Positions 63,883 to 64,000 of a stretch of 64,000 nucleotides of DNA are shown piece by piece. The position numbers were made by a program, and so were the translations under genes. The notes beneath the pieces were generated by a model. It saw only the letters and a list, made by a program, of their open reading frames with translations. It did no database searches and was not told where the DNA came from. The stretch comes from Straminergon stramineum (Eukaryota > Streptophyta > Bryopsida > Hypnales > Calliergonaceae): NCBI GenBank assembly GCA_963920665.1, contig OY987263.1:32910547-32974546 (forward strand), given 5' to 3'. The first letter of the stretch is position 1; each line of letters starts with the position of its first letter.

Positions 63883-64000
63883 TTACAGCAGGCTTTTGCG
63901 GTGGTGCCGTCCGTTGCAAGTAGCGTCCCTGACGTAAAACTCGCCCCACTCTCCGCCAATGCCTTTGTTGACGCAGTTGCTGGGGTGGCTGAAGTACTGT
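63883..64000 (-). CDS. Small secreted four-cysteine protein, copy B (C-terminal part, cut by window edge)
   Basis: The minus-strand frame gives 38 residues ending in TAA: QYFSHPSNCVNKGIGGEWGE, FYVRDATCNG, RHHRKSLL. It matches copy A residues 71-107 with few changes (S to H, G to R) and a slightly longer C-terminus. Signal peptide and first two cysteines lie beyond the window. The frame is open as far as visible, so the gene may be functional. It converges on copy A with their stops about 5.3 kb apart. Confidence 0.8.
   Translation of the reverse strand, partial: QYFSHPSNCVNKGIGGEWGEFYVRDATCNGRHHRKSLL

Overview
This is a 64-kb window from the nuclear genome of a land plant. The evidence is intron-rich genes with canonical GT-AG splice sites, a plant-type BET bromodomain (GTE) protein, a plant-style tandem-EGF secreted protein, a COQ5 tail, and long AT-rich intergenic DNA full of MITE-like hairpins. 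The compact genes in highly AT-rich spacers, and a moss-like flavour to the small secreted Cys-rich proteins, make me lean towards a bryophyte or other seed-free plant. That placement is inference; nothing here fixes the species. No bacterial, plasmid, CRISPR or organellar features are seen.

Layout. 1-0.34 kb: last exon of a COQ5-like methyltransferase (+). 3.0-4.3 kb: a complete three-exon SFT1/BET1-type Qc-SNARE gene (-), convergent with COQ5 and bracketed by a degenerate 220-bp direct repeat. 5.8-12 kb: AT-rich DNA with no gene I can support. 12.2-16.6 kb: a possible two-exon gene with a mitochondrial-type N-terminus, then decayed exons of an unidentified minus-strand gene and a CACTA-like MITE. 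17-22.5 kb: tandem repeats (129-bp and about 45-bp units) and a long inverted repeat. 22.85-28.4 kb: a GC-rich promoter/5' region and the nine-coding-exon GTE gene (+), whose model closes in frame at 888 aa. 28.4-34.2 kb: AT-rich spacer with one hairpin element. 34.27-37.56 kb: a six-exon gene (-) for a secreted two-EGF protein with a proline-rich stalk and a possible GPI signal (260 aa). 37.6-58 kb: a repeat-rich desert with several inverted-repeat elements, a CT-rich tandem-repeat block and a nested pair of CACTA MITEs. 58.3-64.0 kb: two copies of a small secreted four-cysteine protein gene, convergent and about 5 kb apart (the second cut by the window edge). They share conserved 3' flanks, and a 1.05-kb near-perfect palindrome lies between them.

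The genes do not form one pathway: COQ5 acts in mitochondrial ubiquinone synthesis, the SNARE in Golgi-area membrane fusion, GTE in acetyl-histone reading, and the EGF and Cys-rich proteins in the wall or apoplast. The most notable structures are the duplicated secreted-protein locus with its giant palindrome, the nested MITEs with intact target duplications, and an overlapping upstream ORF at the GTE start codon. All coordinates and splice models were read by eye from the sequence, with no alignment run.
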